64,000 nt of DNA, taken from assembly GCA_963837165.1 (NCBI GenBank), contig CAWIMD010000002.1, forward strand, positions 992,001 through 1,056,000, written 5' to 3'. The notes under the pieces were generated by a model, which was given only the letters and a program-made list of their open reading frames with translations, searched no databases and was not told the DNA's origin. The position numbers and the translations under genes are program-made. Shown here piece after piece: positions 28,078-36,396 of this stretch; position 1 is the first letter of the stretch; the number at the start of each line of letters is the position of its first letter. Source of the DNA: JAENWD01 sp963837165. Lineage in GTDB: Bacteria; Acidobacteriota; Vicinamibacteria; Vicinamibacterales; JAENWD01.

Positions 28078-31000
28078 AGCGGCCGGGCAGCGCATCGGAC
28101 CCGCTCTGGTACAAGGACGCCGTCATCTATCAGCTCCACGTCCGCGCCTTCTACGACAGCAACGGCGACGGCGTGGGCGACTTCGCCGGGCTCACCGAGA
28201 AGCTGGACTACCTCCGGGATCTCGGCGTCTCGTGCCTCTGGCTGCTCCCCTTCTATCCCTCGCCTCTGCGTGACGACGGCTACGACATCGCGCACTACCA
28301 GGGGGTGCACCCCTCTTACGGCTCTCTGCGGGACTTCCGGGTGTTTCTGCGGGCCGCGCACGATCGCGGCCTGCAGGTGGTGACCGAGCTCGTCATCAAC
28401 CACACGTCCGACCAGCATGCCTGGTTCCAGGCGGCGCGCCGCGCACCCGCCGGCTCGATCAAGCGGAACTACTACGTCTGGAGCAACACCAAGCAGAAGT
28501 ACGAGGGCACGCGGATCATCTTCACCGACACCGAGACGTCCAACTGGTCGTGGGATCCGGTGGCCGAGGCGTACTACTGGCACCGCTTCTTCCACCACCA
28601 GCCCGACCTGAATTTCGACAACGCCCACGTCCGGAAGGCCATCCAGAAGGTGATGCGCTTCTGGCTCGACCTCGGCGTGGACGGGATGCGGCTCGACGCG
28701 GTGCCGTACCTCATCGAGCGGGAGGGCACCAACTGCGAGAACCTCCCCGAAACGCACGGCGTCCTCAAGGAGCTCCGGCGAGGCCTCGACGAGCGCTACG
28801 CGCATCGCATGCTGCTCGCCGAGGCCAACCAGTGGCCCGGCGACGTCTGCGCCTACTTCGGCCTGGCGGACGAGTGCCACATGGCGTTCAACTTCCCCCT
28901 GATGCCGCGCATCTACATGGCCATGCGCCAGGAGGACAGCCACCCGATCGTCGACATCGTCCGGCAGACGCCGGACATCCCGGAGAACTGTCAGTGGGCC
29001 ATCTTCCTCCGGAACCACGACGAGCTGACGCTCGAGATGGTGACCGACGAGGAGCGCGACTACCTGTACCAGTCCTACGCGTCCGACCCTCAGATGCGGA
29101 TCAACGTCGGCATCCGCCGGCGTCTGGCGCCTCTCATGGAGAACAACCGCGACCGCATCGAGCTGCTGAACAGCCTGCTGTTCTCGCTGCCGGGCACGCC
29201 GGTCATCTACTACGGCGACGAGCTCGGGATGGGCGACAACATCTACCTCGGCGACAGGAACGGCGTCCGCACGCCCATGCAGTGGACGCCGGACCGCAAT
29301 GCCGGGTTCTCCAGGACCGATCCGGCGCGCCTGTTCGCGCCGGTGATCATGGACCCGATCTACGGATACCAGGCCATCAACGTCGAGGCCCAGGAGCGCT
29401 CGCCCTCGTCGCTGCTCCAGTGGATGAAGCGCGCCATTGGCTTGCGTCGCGGCCACAAGGCGTTCGGGCGGGGCCGCATGAAGTTCCTGTCGCCGTCGAA
29501 CCGCAAGGTCCTGGCGTACGCCCGGGAGCACGATGGCGAGACCATCCTCTGCGTGGCGAACCTGTCGCGGCATCCGCAGCCGGCCGAGCTCGACCTGCGG
29601 GTGTACGAGGGCCGCGTGCCGGTGGAAATGGTGGGGGGCACGGAGTTCCCGACCATCGGCGCGCTGCCGTACTTCGTCACCCTCGGCCCGTATGCCTTCT
29701 ACTGGTTCCTGCTCCGCGAGACGGCCGAGCCGCCAATCGTCGTGCGTCCGGCGCCCCGATCGGCGCCGAAGCCGCCCGACGCCACGGACCTGCCGCCGCT
29801 GCTGCTGGGTATCTCCTGGGACACGGCGTTCGACAGCGCGTCGCACGAGATCCTCGAACGCGACTACCTGCCGCAGCATCTCGCGACCCGGCGCTGGTTC
29901 GCCGCCAAGGCGCGGCAGATCACCACGGTACGCGTTCGCGACCACGCCCTCGTGCGGGGCGGCCCTGAGCCGGTCTTCATCACCCTGCTCGACGTGTCGT
30001 ACGCGGACGGCGGGACCGAGACGTATTTCATGCCGATGGCGTTTCTGGCCGGGCAGGCCGGCACCGACCTGCTGAAGGAGTCGCCCGAGCTCGTCATCGC
30101 GCGCGTCAGCGGCGCGCGCAAGGGCGTGCTGCACGAGCGGCTGGACTGGGGCGTGGCCGAGCTGCTGCTGGAGTCCATCGCGCAGCAGCGCTCGGTGCCG
30201 GCCCGTCACGGGCGCATCGTCGCGACTGCCACGAGCGCGTTCGACACGCTGCGGGGCGACCGCAGCGCCGGCGAACTGGCGGTCGCCAGGTCCTCCAGCG
30301 AGCAGAGCAACACGTCGTTCATCTTCGGCGACCGGCTCATCATGAAGCTGCTTCGGCGGATCGAGCCGGGTCCCAACCCCGAGCTCGAGATCAGCTACCA
30401 CCTGACCGAGCGGATCGGATTCCAGCGGGCGCCCCGCCTGGCCGGCGCGCTCGAGTACGAGACCGCAGACGGCCGGTCGAGCCTGGCCGTGCTGCACGGG
30501 CTCGTGCCGCATCAGGCGACCGGCTGGACGCAGGCGCTCGACGAAGTCGACCGGTACTTCGAGCGGGTCGCCGCCGAGCCGGGTCCGCCGCCCGCGCTGG
30601 CCGACGTCGGCCTCGCGATCGGCGTCGGCGTGACGGGGACGACCGCGGTCCCGGACGTGATCGTGGACAGCCTGGGCTGGTACGTGGACGCGGTCGCCCG
30701 GCTGGGACGGCGCACGGCGGACCTGCACCTGGCCCTCGCCACGGGCGGCGAGGAAGACCCCGCCTTCCGTCCCGAGCCCCTGACCGAGGAGGATCTCGCC
30801 CAGACGGCTGCCGCCATCCGCACCAGTCTCACGCAGACGCTCTCGCTCCTCCGTGCTCGGCTCGAGAACCTGAATGACGAAGTGCGCGAACTGGCCACCC
30901 GCGTTCTCGAGGCCGAGCCGCGCCTGCTCTCCGAGCCGGACCGGCTCGTCGCCGCCGTGCCGCCCGGCGTCGCGAAGACGCGGGTCCATGGCGACTACCA

Positions 31001-31454
31001 CCTCGGTCAGGTGCTCTGGAACGAGGGCGACTTCTACATCCTCGACTTCGAGGGCGAGCCCGCGCGCTCGATGGCCGAGCGCCGCGCGCGGCAGTCGCCC
31101 TTCAAGGACGTCGCGGGCATGCTGCGGTCGTTCAGCTACGCCGCCCAGGCCCGGCTGCTGGCGTGGCGGGAGCGCGAGCCGGAAAAGGCTCGCCGCCTAG
31201 CGACCTGGGCGGGCTTCTGGGAGGCGGCAACGACCGACGTGTTCCTGCAGAGCTATCTCTCCGCCGCCAACGCCGCCGTGTTCATCCCGTCCACGCCGGC
31301 CGGCGTGACGGCGCTCGTGCGCCTCTTCCTGCTCGAGAAGGCCGTGTACGAGCTGCGGTACGAGCTCAACAACCGGCCCGACTGGCTGCGGATTCCGCTC
31401 ACCGGCTTGCAGTCGATCCTGTCCTCGATGGAGCGGCCAGCGCCGGCGGAGTAA
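28074..31454 (+). CDS. Trehalose synthase-maltokinase fusion (TreS-Mak)
   Basis: The 1126-residue fusion has TreS (GH13_16) at residues 1-560: AVIYQLHVRAFYDSNGDGVGDF, the nucleophile in GMRLDAVPYL, the acid in LLAEANQW and FLRNHDELTLEM. The C-terminal maltokinase (about residues 600-1126) has the aminoglycoside-kinase-like loop HGDYHLGQVLW and DFEGEP. TreS converts trehalose and maltose into each other; the kinase phosphorylates maltose for GlgE. The fusion is known from other phyla, and its length is normal. The stop at 31454 is followed by 349 bp without a gene that hold the cloverleaf element. Confidence 0.95.
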   Translation: MKRPGSASDPLWYKDAVIYQLHVRAFYDSNGDGVGDFAGLTEKLDYLRDLGVSCLWLLPFYPSPLRDDGYDIAHYQGVHPSYGSLRDFRVFLRAAHDRGLQVVTELVINHTSDQHAWFQAARRAPAGSIKRNYYVWSNTKQKYEGTRIIFTDTETSNWSWDPVAEAYYWHRFFHHQPDLNFDNAHVRKAIQKVMRFWLDLGVDGMRLDAVPYLIEREGTNCENLPETHGVLKELRRGLDERYAHRMLLAEANQWPGDVCAYFGLADECHMAFNFPLMPRIYMAMRQEDSHPIVDIVRQTPDIPENCQWAIFLRNHDELTLEMVTDEERDYLYQSYASDPQMRINVGIRRRLAPLMENNRDRIELLNSLLFSLPGTPVIYYGDELGMGDNIYLGDRNGVRTPMQWTPDRNAGFSRTDPARLFAPVIMDPIYGYQAINVEAQERSPSSLLQWMKRAIGLRRGHKAFGRGRMKFLSPSNRKVLAYAREHDGETILCVANLSRHPQPAELDLRVYEGRVPVEMVGGTEFPTIGALPYFVTLGPYAFYWFLLRETAEPPIVVRPAPRSAPKPPDATDLPPLLLGISWDTAFDSASHEILERDYLPQHLATRRWFAAKARQITTVRVRDHALVRGGPEPVFITLLDVSYADGGTETYFMPMAFLAGQAGTDLLKESPELVIARVSGARKGVLHERLDWGVAELLLESIAQQRSVPARHGRIVATATSAFDTLRGDRSAGELAVARSSSEQSNTSFIFGDRLIMKLLRRIEPGPNPELEISYHLTERIGFQRAPRLAGALEYETADGRSSLAVLHGLVPHQATGWTQALDEVDRYFERVAAEPGPPPALADVGLAIGVGVTGTTAVPDVIVDSLGWYVDAVARLGRRTADLHLALATGGEEDPAFRPEPLTEEDLAQTAAAIRTSLTQTLSLLRARLENLNDEVRELATRVLEAEPRLLSEPDRLVAAVPPGVAKTRVHGDYHLGQVLWNEGDFYILDFEGEPARSMAERRARQSPFKDVAGMLRSFSYAAQARLLAWREREPEKARRLATWAGFWEAATTDVFLQSYLSAANAAVFIPSTPAGVTALVRLFLLEKAVYELRYELNNRPDWLRIPLTGLQSILSSMERPAPAE

Positions 31455-31563
31455 CGGGCGCGCAAGGGAGCGGAGCGCAGAGCGAGCAGAGCAGGCAGGG
31501 CAGGCTCATCGCGGAGCACGCTGAGAGCAGGAGGAACGCAGAGACGGTCACGCTGCCGGCAGT

Positions 31564-31709
31564 CGCGGAACCGGCGCCGGCCGCAACGCGGCCGGCTGTG
31601 CGGGCGGGTGGGCCCCGGGGAGAAGAAGGCGGGGGACCACGTGTGCCTTCTTCTCCCCGGGGCCCACCCGCCCGCATCGTCGCGGCTTCGCCGCGACGCC
31701 GGTTCCGCG
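31564..31709. repeat. Cloverleaf-forming nested inverted repeats with a perfect 32-bp arm
   Basis: An outer 13-bp stem (31564-31576 with 31697-31709) encloses three hairpins. The first is a 9-bp stem with an AAC loop (31576-31584 / 31588-31596). The second is a perfect 32-bp stem with a 14-nt loop (31599-31630 / 31645-31676). The third is an 8-bp stem with a CTTCG loop (31678-31685 / 31691-31698). It sits between the convergent stops of treS-mak and mscS. There is no T-run typical of a simple terminator. The flanks (31465-31555) are an irregular AGCAG/GCGGAG-rich stretch. It could be a bidirectional terminator, a REP-like element or a remnant of a mobile element. Confidence 0.85.
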
Positions 31710-31803
31710 GGTGCCAGACAGCGCGACGCCTCAGCGATCTCTCGCCCTCCCGCGATCTCTGATGCGAGAGCGACTGCTCGGCGTCCTCCGCTTCCCCCGC
31801 ACG

Positions 31804-32877
31804 CTACGTGCCGCCGGTGACGACCACCGGCAGCGGGTCGCGGGACGCGAGCGTCCGGATCGGGAACGGGATGTTGATGCCTTCCTGCGCGTACCGGACG
31901 TGGAGCCGCTTCACGAATTCGTGCTTCACCAGGTACTGGTCCACGAACTCCTTGCCGCGCAGGATCACGCTGAAGTTGATGCTCGAGTCGCCGAACGTGT
32001 GATACCGGGTGAACGGCTCGAACTCCGGCACGCCGCCCGGGACCTCGCGCATGACCTCCCTGCCCACCTCGATCGTGACCCGCTCGACGTGTGCGAGGTC
32101 GCTCGCGTAGTCCACGCCGACGTCGATGAGCACGGCGAGGTCCTCTGAGGGCAGGTGATAGTTCGTCACCACCGACTGCGCCAGCTTCGCGTTCGGGACC
32201 AGCACCAGGTTGTTCGCCAGCATGCGGATGCGCGCCGACCGCCAGCTGAAGTCCACGATGTAGCCTTCGACGCCGGTGTCGAGCTTGACGTAATCGCCGA
32301 TACGGACCTGGCCGGCCAGGGTGATGAAGAGCCCGGCGAACAGGTTGGCGAGCGGCTCCTGCAGCGCCAGGGCCACGGCGAGGCCGCCGACGCCCAGGGC
32401 GGTGAGCATGGGGGTGATCGAGACGCCCAGGCCGTTCAGCACCACGAGCAGGCCGATGATCGTCACGATGATCCACGCGATGTTCTGCGTCAGGCTGGCG
32501 ACGGGAATGGTCGGCGTGATCCTCGCGCCGTAGGCGCCGACCAGGCGGCTGACGATTGCCGCCGTGAACAGCGTGACCGACGCGGCGCCGCACACGAACA
32601 GGGCCCGCACGGCCACCGTCCAGATCTCGACGGGCACCGTCCAGTACCCGAGCGAGGCGTAGGCGCCAATCAGCAGGCACCAGAGAGGCACCCGGCGCTT
32701 CAGCTCGGCCACGAAGATGTCGTCCCAGTGACCCCGCGTCAGCCGGGCGATCCGCCCCATTCGCGCGATGACCGCTGCATTGACGACGTGGCCGACCAGC
32801 CAGGCCCCAGCAAGGGTGGCGCCCGTCCAGACCGCGTGGAGCGCCCAGAGCGGCAGCCGATCGAGGCCGAAGGTCAT
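31804..32877 (-). CDS. MscS-family small-conductance mechanosensitive channel
   Basis: The 357-residue protein has four to five N-terminal membrane segments, then the MscS pore helix and beta domain: MLTALGVGGLAVALALQEPL, LFAGLFITLAGQVRIGDYV, GYIVDFSWRSARIRML and LVLVPNAKLAQS. The cytoplasmic C-domain closes with HVRYAQEGINIPFP, a family signature. It releases solutes on hypo-osmotic shock. It is the last gene of the SPOR-lnt-prfB-mscS run, 22 bp after prfB. Confidence 0.9.
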   Translation of the reverse strand: MTFGLDRLPLWALHAVWTGATLAGAWLVGHVVNAAVIARMGRIARLTRGHWDDIFVAELKRRVPLWCLLIGAYASLGYWTVPVEIWTVAVRALFVCGAASVTLFTAAIVSRLVGAYGARITPTIPVASLTQNIAWIIVTIIGLLVVLNGLGVSITPMLTALGVGGLAVALALQEPLANLFAGLFITLAGQVRIGDYVKLDTGVEGYIVDFSWRSARIRMLANNLVLVPNAKLAQSVVTNYHLPSEDLAVLIDVGVDYASDLAHVERVTIEVGREVMREVPGGVPEFEPFTRYHTFGDSSINFSVILRGKEFVDQYLVKHEFVKRLHVRYAQEGINIPFPIRTLASRDPLPVVVTGGT

Positions 32878-32899
32878 TGGCGGGGCCTCCCTCTGTCCC

Positions 32900-34031
32900 C
32901 TAATCCTCTTCGGCGGCCGCGCTCAGCGTGCCGGCCGCCTTCTTCATCAGGTAGCTCTTGATGAACGGGTCGAGATCGCCGTCGAGCACGCGCTCGATGT
33001 CGCCGACCTGCTCCTTCGTCCGGTGGTCCTTGATCATCTGGTACGGCTGCAGCACGTAGCTCCGGATCTGGCTGCCGAAGGCGATGTCCTTCTTCTCGCC
33101 GCTGATCTGCTCGAGCCGGGTCTGCTGCTCCTTGAGCCGCAGGTCGTAGAGCCGGGCCTTCAGCACTTTCATCGCGGCGTCCCGGTTCCGGTGCTGCGAC
33201 CGCTCGTTCTGGCACGACACGACGATGCCGGTGGGCAGGTGCGTGAGGCGCACGGCCGAGTCCGTGACGTTGACGTGCTGCCCGCCGGCCCCGCTCGATC
33301 GATACGTGTCGATGCGCAGTTCCTTGTCGGGGATCTCGATGTCGATGTCGTCGGGCAGGTCGGGCCAGACGAAGACCGAGGCAAACGACGTGTGCCGGCG
33401 CTTCGCCTGGTCGAACGGCGAAATCCGCACGAGGCGGTGGACGCCGGCCTCGGCCGACATCAGGCCGTAGGCGTAGTCGCCGCTGACCATCAGTGTGGCG
33501 CTCTTGATGCCGGCCTCGTCACCGGGCTGATAGTCCAGGACCTCGCGCGTGAAGCCGCGCCGCTCGCACCAGCGGAGATACATCCGGAGGAGCATCTCGG
33601 CCCAGTCCTGCGACTCGGTGCCCCCGGCGCCCGGATGGATCGTGACGATGGCGTTGCGGCGGTCGTGCTCGCCGCCGAGCATCTTCCGCGTCTCGGCCGA
33701 GTCGACGTCCGACTCGAACTGGTCGAGCGCCTTCGCCAGGTCGCCCTCGACGGGCTCGCCCGCCTGCGCCCACTCGACGAGGACGCCGGCATCGTCGTGA
33801 TGACGCGACAGCGTTTCGCCGAGGCGGAGGTCCTCGTCCAGGCGCCGCCGCCGCTGCAGCAGCCGCTGGGCCTCGGCCTGGTCCTTCCAGAAGTCCGGGT
33901 CGGCTACGCGGGCTTCGATGCGATCGAGCTCGGTACGCGTGGATGCGGCGTCAAAGATAGCTCCGGAGATCCGACGCCCGCTTCACGAGATCCTGATACC
34001 GCCGCACCTGCTCATCGAGAACGAACGCCAC
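32900..34031 (-). CDS. prfB: Peptide chain release factor 2, with programmed +1 frameshift
   Basis: Translation starts at GTG 34031 (a TAG sits two codons upstream in frame) and runs 26 codons (MAFVLDEQVRRYQDLVKRAS...) to an in-frame TGA at 33952-33954 in the context CTT TGA C. A +1 shift there continues as RSYLDAASTRTELDRIEARV and then through the rest of RF2. The result is 376 residues, usual for RF2. The catalytic GGQ is in SSGAGGQHVNVTDSAVRLTH. This is the classical autoregulatory site: low RF2 favours slippage and thus more RF2. It recognises UGA and UAA. Neighbours are lnt (45-bp gap) and mscS. Confidence 0.93.
33951..33957 (-). promoter_or_regulatory. prfB programmed frameshift site CTTTGAC
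   Basis: The minus strand reads CTT TGA C, the conserved slippery codon, stop and following C of bacterial prfB. A purine-rich GGAG lies 4 nt upstream in place of the AGGGGG of E. coli. Both frames are coding on their respective sides. Confidence 0.92.
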
Positions 34032-34076
34032 GTGCTACTCCAGAGAAAGAGGGAACCGGGCCAGCACCGGATTCTA

Positions 34077-35525
34077 TCAGACGGGCCGCGGAGCCGCGCC
34101 GCGGGGCCTGATCACGAGCGCCGCCACCGTGAGCACGACCGAGACCCAGGCCGCCAGGTCGCCCATGCGGCTGTAGACGGTGCGCGCGTCGAGCAGCCGG
34201 ACGTCCACGGTCCACGCGCCCTCGACGAAGAGCGGCGAGGCCAGCAGCACGCGGCCGTACGGGTCGACGGCCCCGCTGATGCCAGTATTGGCCGAGCGCA
34301 CGAGGTACCGGCCTTCCTCGACCGCGCGGAGCGCCGCCATCTCGAAGTGCTGCCACGGGGCCGACGACCGCCCGAACCACGCGTCGTTCGTGATCGTCGT
34401 CAGCAGCTCGCTCCCGCGGAGGACGCCCTCCCGGATCAGCCCCGGGTACACGATCTCGTAGCAGATGGCCGTGGACACCCGCCCGCCATCGAGGGGCAGC
34501 GTATTCGCGGACGTGCCGGGCGAGAAGTCCGAGACGGCCTGCACGAGCGGCGCCGCGAAGAACAGCAGGGACTTGAGCGGCACGTACTCCCCGAACGGCA
34601 CGAGGTGCACCTTGCGGTACACACCGCTCACCTCGCCGTCGGCCTTCAGCAGGAACGCGGCGTTGTAGATGCGCGGCGGCACCGGCCCGCGACCGGGCTC
34701 GTTGAGGTCGCTGCCGATCAGCATCGCCGTGCCGCTCGCGCGCGCCAGCTCGCGCAGCATGGACGTCTCGGGGCCCGGGGCGCCAAAGTAGAACGGCGTG
34801 GCGGATTCGGGCCACACCACGAATCGCGCGCCCTCGGCGATGGCCTGCCGCGTCAGCCGGAGATAGCGCTGGAAGATCGCCGTGGACAGGGCGGGCTCCC
34901 ACTTGTCGTCCTGCGGCACGTTGCCCTGGACGAGACCGACCCGCAGCGGCCGCCCCGCCGCAACGAGCGTGCTGCGCGCGAGGCGCGCGTGGCCCCAGAG
35001 GCCCACCCCCAGCAGCAGCGCCGCCATGGCCAGCGGCGCGATGACCCGGCCCGGTCCCCGCCCGATGACCGACCAGGCGGCCGCCGTCGACACCGCCGCG
35101 ATGAGGCCCGACAGCCCGAAGACGCCCGTCACCGAGGCGAGCTGCGCGATGGGCAGGACGGGTGTCTGGCTGTAACCGAGCAGCACCCACGGAAAGCCGC
35201 CGAACAGCGCCAGCCGTCCGTATTCGGTGGCCACCCACGCGAAGGGCGCCAGCAGCAGCGCCCGCACGCCGTAGCGGCGGCAGAGCACGTGCAGGGCCCA
35301 CGCGAACGTGGCAGGAAACAGCGCCAGGTACGCGACCAGGAGCGCCGCGATCCCGACGGCCAGCGGCACGCCGAACCCGCCGTACTGCGCCATCACCGAA
35401 CCGGTCCAGTAGACCGTGCCGGCGAAGTAGACGATGCCGGTGGTCAGGCCGAGCAGGAACGCGCGGCCGGCCGCCGGCCGTCGCGCACCGGTCCACACGG
35501 CCAGGATGAGCGGTGTCAGAGACAC
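34077..35525 (-). CDS. lnt: Apolipoprotein N-acyltransferase
   Basis: The protein has six or so N-terminal membrane segments and a periplasmic nitrilase-like domain (from about LRVGLVQGNVPQDDKWE). The Glu-Lys-Cys triad is visible in WPESATPF, YRKVHLVPFGEYVP and AICYEIVYPGL. It adds the third acyl chain to lipoproteins. GTG 35525 is the first ordinary start, but the same frame codes conserved Lnt-like sequence further upstream (LVAGALLALSFPKYGTPAFAW, 35526-35590) with no ATG, GTG or TTG. Initiation may therefore be at a rare CTG near 35606, overlapping the SPOR gene. Confidence 0.9.
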   Translation of the reverse strand: MSLTPLILAVWTGARRPAAGRAFLLGLTTGIVYFAGTVYWTGSVMAQYGGFGVPLAVGIAALLVAYLALFPATFAWALHVLCRRYGVRALLLAPFAWVATEYGRLALFGGFPWVLLGYSQTPVLPIAQLASVTGVFGLSGLIAAVSTAAAWSVIGRGPGRVIAPLAMAALLLGVGLWGHARLARSTLVAAGRPLRVGLVQGNVPQDDKWEPALSTAIFQRYLRLTRQAIAEGARFVVWPESATPFYFGAPGPETSMLRELARASGTAMLIGSDLNEPGRGPVPPRIYNAAFLLKADGEVSGVYRKVHLVPFGEYVPLKSLLFFAAPLVQAVSDFSPGTSANTLPLDGGRVSTAICYEIVYPGLIREGVLRGSELLTTITNDAWFGRSSAPWQHFEMAALRAVEEGRYLVRSANTGISGAVDPYGRVLLASPLFVEGAWTVDVRLLDARTVYSRMGDLAAWVSVVLTVAALVIRPRGAAPRPV

Positions 35526-35590
35526 CCAGGCGAACGCCGGAGTGCCGTATTTCGGGAAGCTGAGCGCGAGCAGCGCTCCGGCGACAAGGG

Positions 35591-36304
35591 CTAGTGGGTA
35601 ACCCAGGGGGTGAACTGCTCTTCCTTCTGCAGCCGGCCTGCGATCCGATCGGCGTCGGCGCGGTTCTGGTATCGCCCGACCTGCACGCGGTACACCGGCG
35701 GCCTGCCCGGCAGCGGGTTCAGGACGTACGCCTGATAGCCCTTCCCCACCAGGCGCTTGACGATGGCCTCGGCCTCGCTCCGATCACGCAGCGCCGTCAC
35801 CTGCACGGCGAAGCCGCCGGACGTGACCGCCGATGGCGGCGCCGCGGTGTCCGTCGCCGCGGGCGCCGCCGTGGCCGCGGTCTTCGGAGCGGGGGCGGGG
35901 GCCGGCGCCGGCGCAGGGGCCGCCGGCTGCGACTTCGCGGACCGGGCAGGCGCGGTCTTTCCCGCCGGCTTCAGCTTCTCGTCGGTGGGCCTGTCCGACG
36001 TCAGCGCCTTGTAGACGGACTCATCGTCGGCGGGCTCCGGCACGGGCGCACTGGCCTGGTCGTGCACGGGCGCCGTCGCGGCGGGCTCGGGCGCGGGTGC
36101 GCTGGCCGGAGGTGGAGACGGAGTATCGCTCGCGGCGACCTCCGAGGCGGCCGCACTGGCCTGTGACGGCTGATCCCCGCGCACGCCCCGGCCCACCATC
36201 ACGCCGCACAGGAAGATCACCACCGAGACGACGGTCGCGGCCATGAACAGGAACACGAGCTGTTTGCCGTTCAGTTGTATCTCGTGGAAGCCGTCGTCGC
36301 TCAT
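35591..36304 (-). CDS. SPOR-domain membrane protein
   Basis: ATG 36304 (MSDDGFHEIQLNGKQLVFLF) is preferred to the upstream ATG because GAGAGA lies just before it. The roughly 237-residue protein has one membrane segment near the N-terminus (VFLFMAATVVSVVIFLCGVMV), a Pro/Ala-rich periplasmic linker, and a C-terminal SPOR domain (GGFAVQVTALRDRSEAEAIVKRL ... VYRVQVGRYQNRADADRIAGRL). SPOR domains bind denuded glycan strands at division sites. The stop is inside the likely start region of lnt. Confidence 0.85.
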   Translation of the reverse strand: MSDDGFHEIQLNGKQLVFLFMAATVVSVVIFLCGVMVGRGVRGDQPSQASAAASEVAASDTPSPPPASAPAPEPAATAPVHDQASAPVPEPADDESVYKALTSDRPTDEKLKPAGKTAPARSAKSQPAAPAPAPAPAPAPKTAATAAPAATDTAAPPSAVTSGGFAVQVTALRDRSEAEAIVKRLVGKGYQAYVLNPLPGRPPVYRVQVGRYQNRADADRIAGRLQKEEQFTPWVTH

Positions 36305-36342
36305 AGTCTCTCGATCGCCCGCCAGGGGGAGCAGTCGAGGAC

Positions 36343-36372
36343 AGTGTAGCACTCTGCCGCGGCGCCGGTCAG
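36343..36372 (-). promoter_or_regulatory. Possible promoter of the SPOR-lnt-prfB-mscS run
   Basis: On the minus strand, CTGACC (36367-36372) is followed after 18 bp by TACACT (36343-36348), and the latter is preceded by TGC, giving an extended -10. It is about 40 bp upstream of the SPOR start at 36304. Confidence 0.4.
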
Positions 36373-36396
36373 GCCCGGCGCCTCGCCGGCGACGGG

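Noticed and set aside
28008..31001. Minus-strand open frame of 997 codons opposite treS-mak
   Set aside because: It mirrors the coding strand of a clear TreS-Mak fusion; composition is that of an antisense shadow.
31455..31803. A small gene in the 349-bp gap after treS-mak
   Set aside because: Open frames here only follow the inverted repeats; there is no ribosome site or protein-like pattern.
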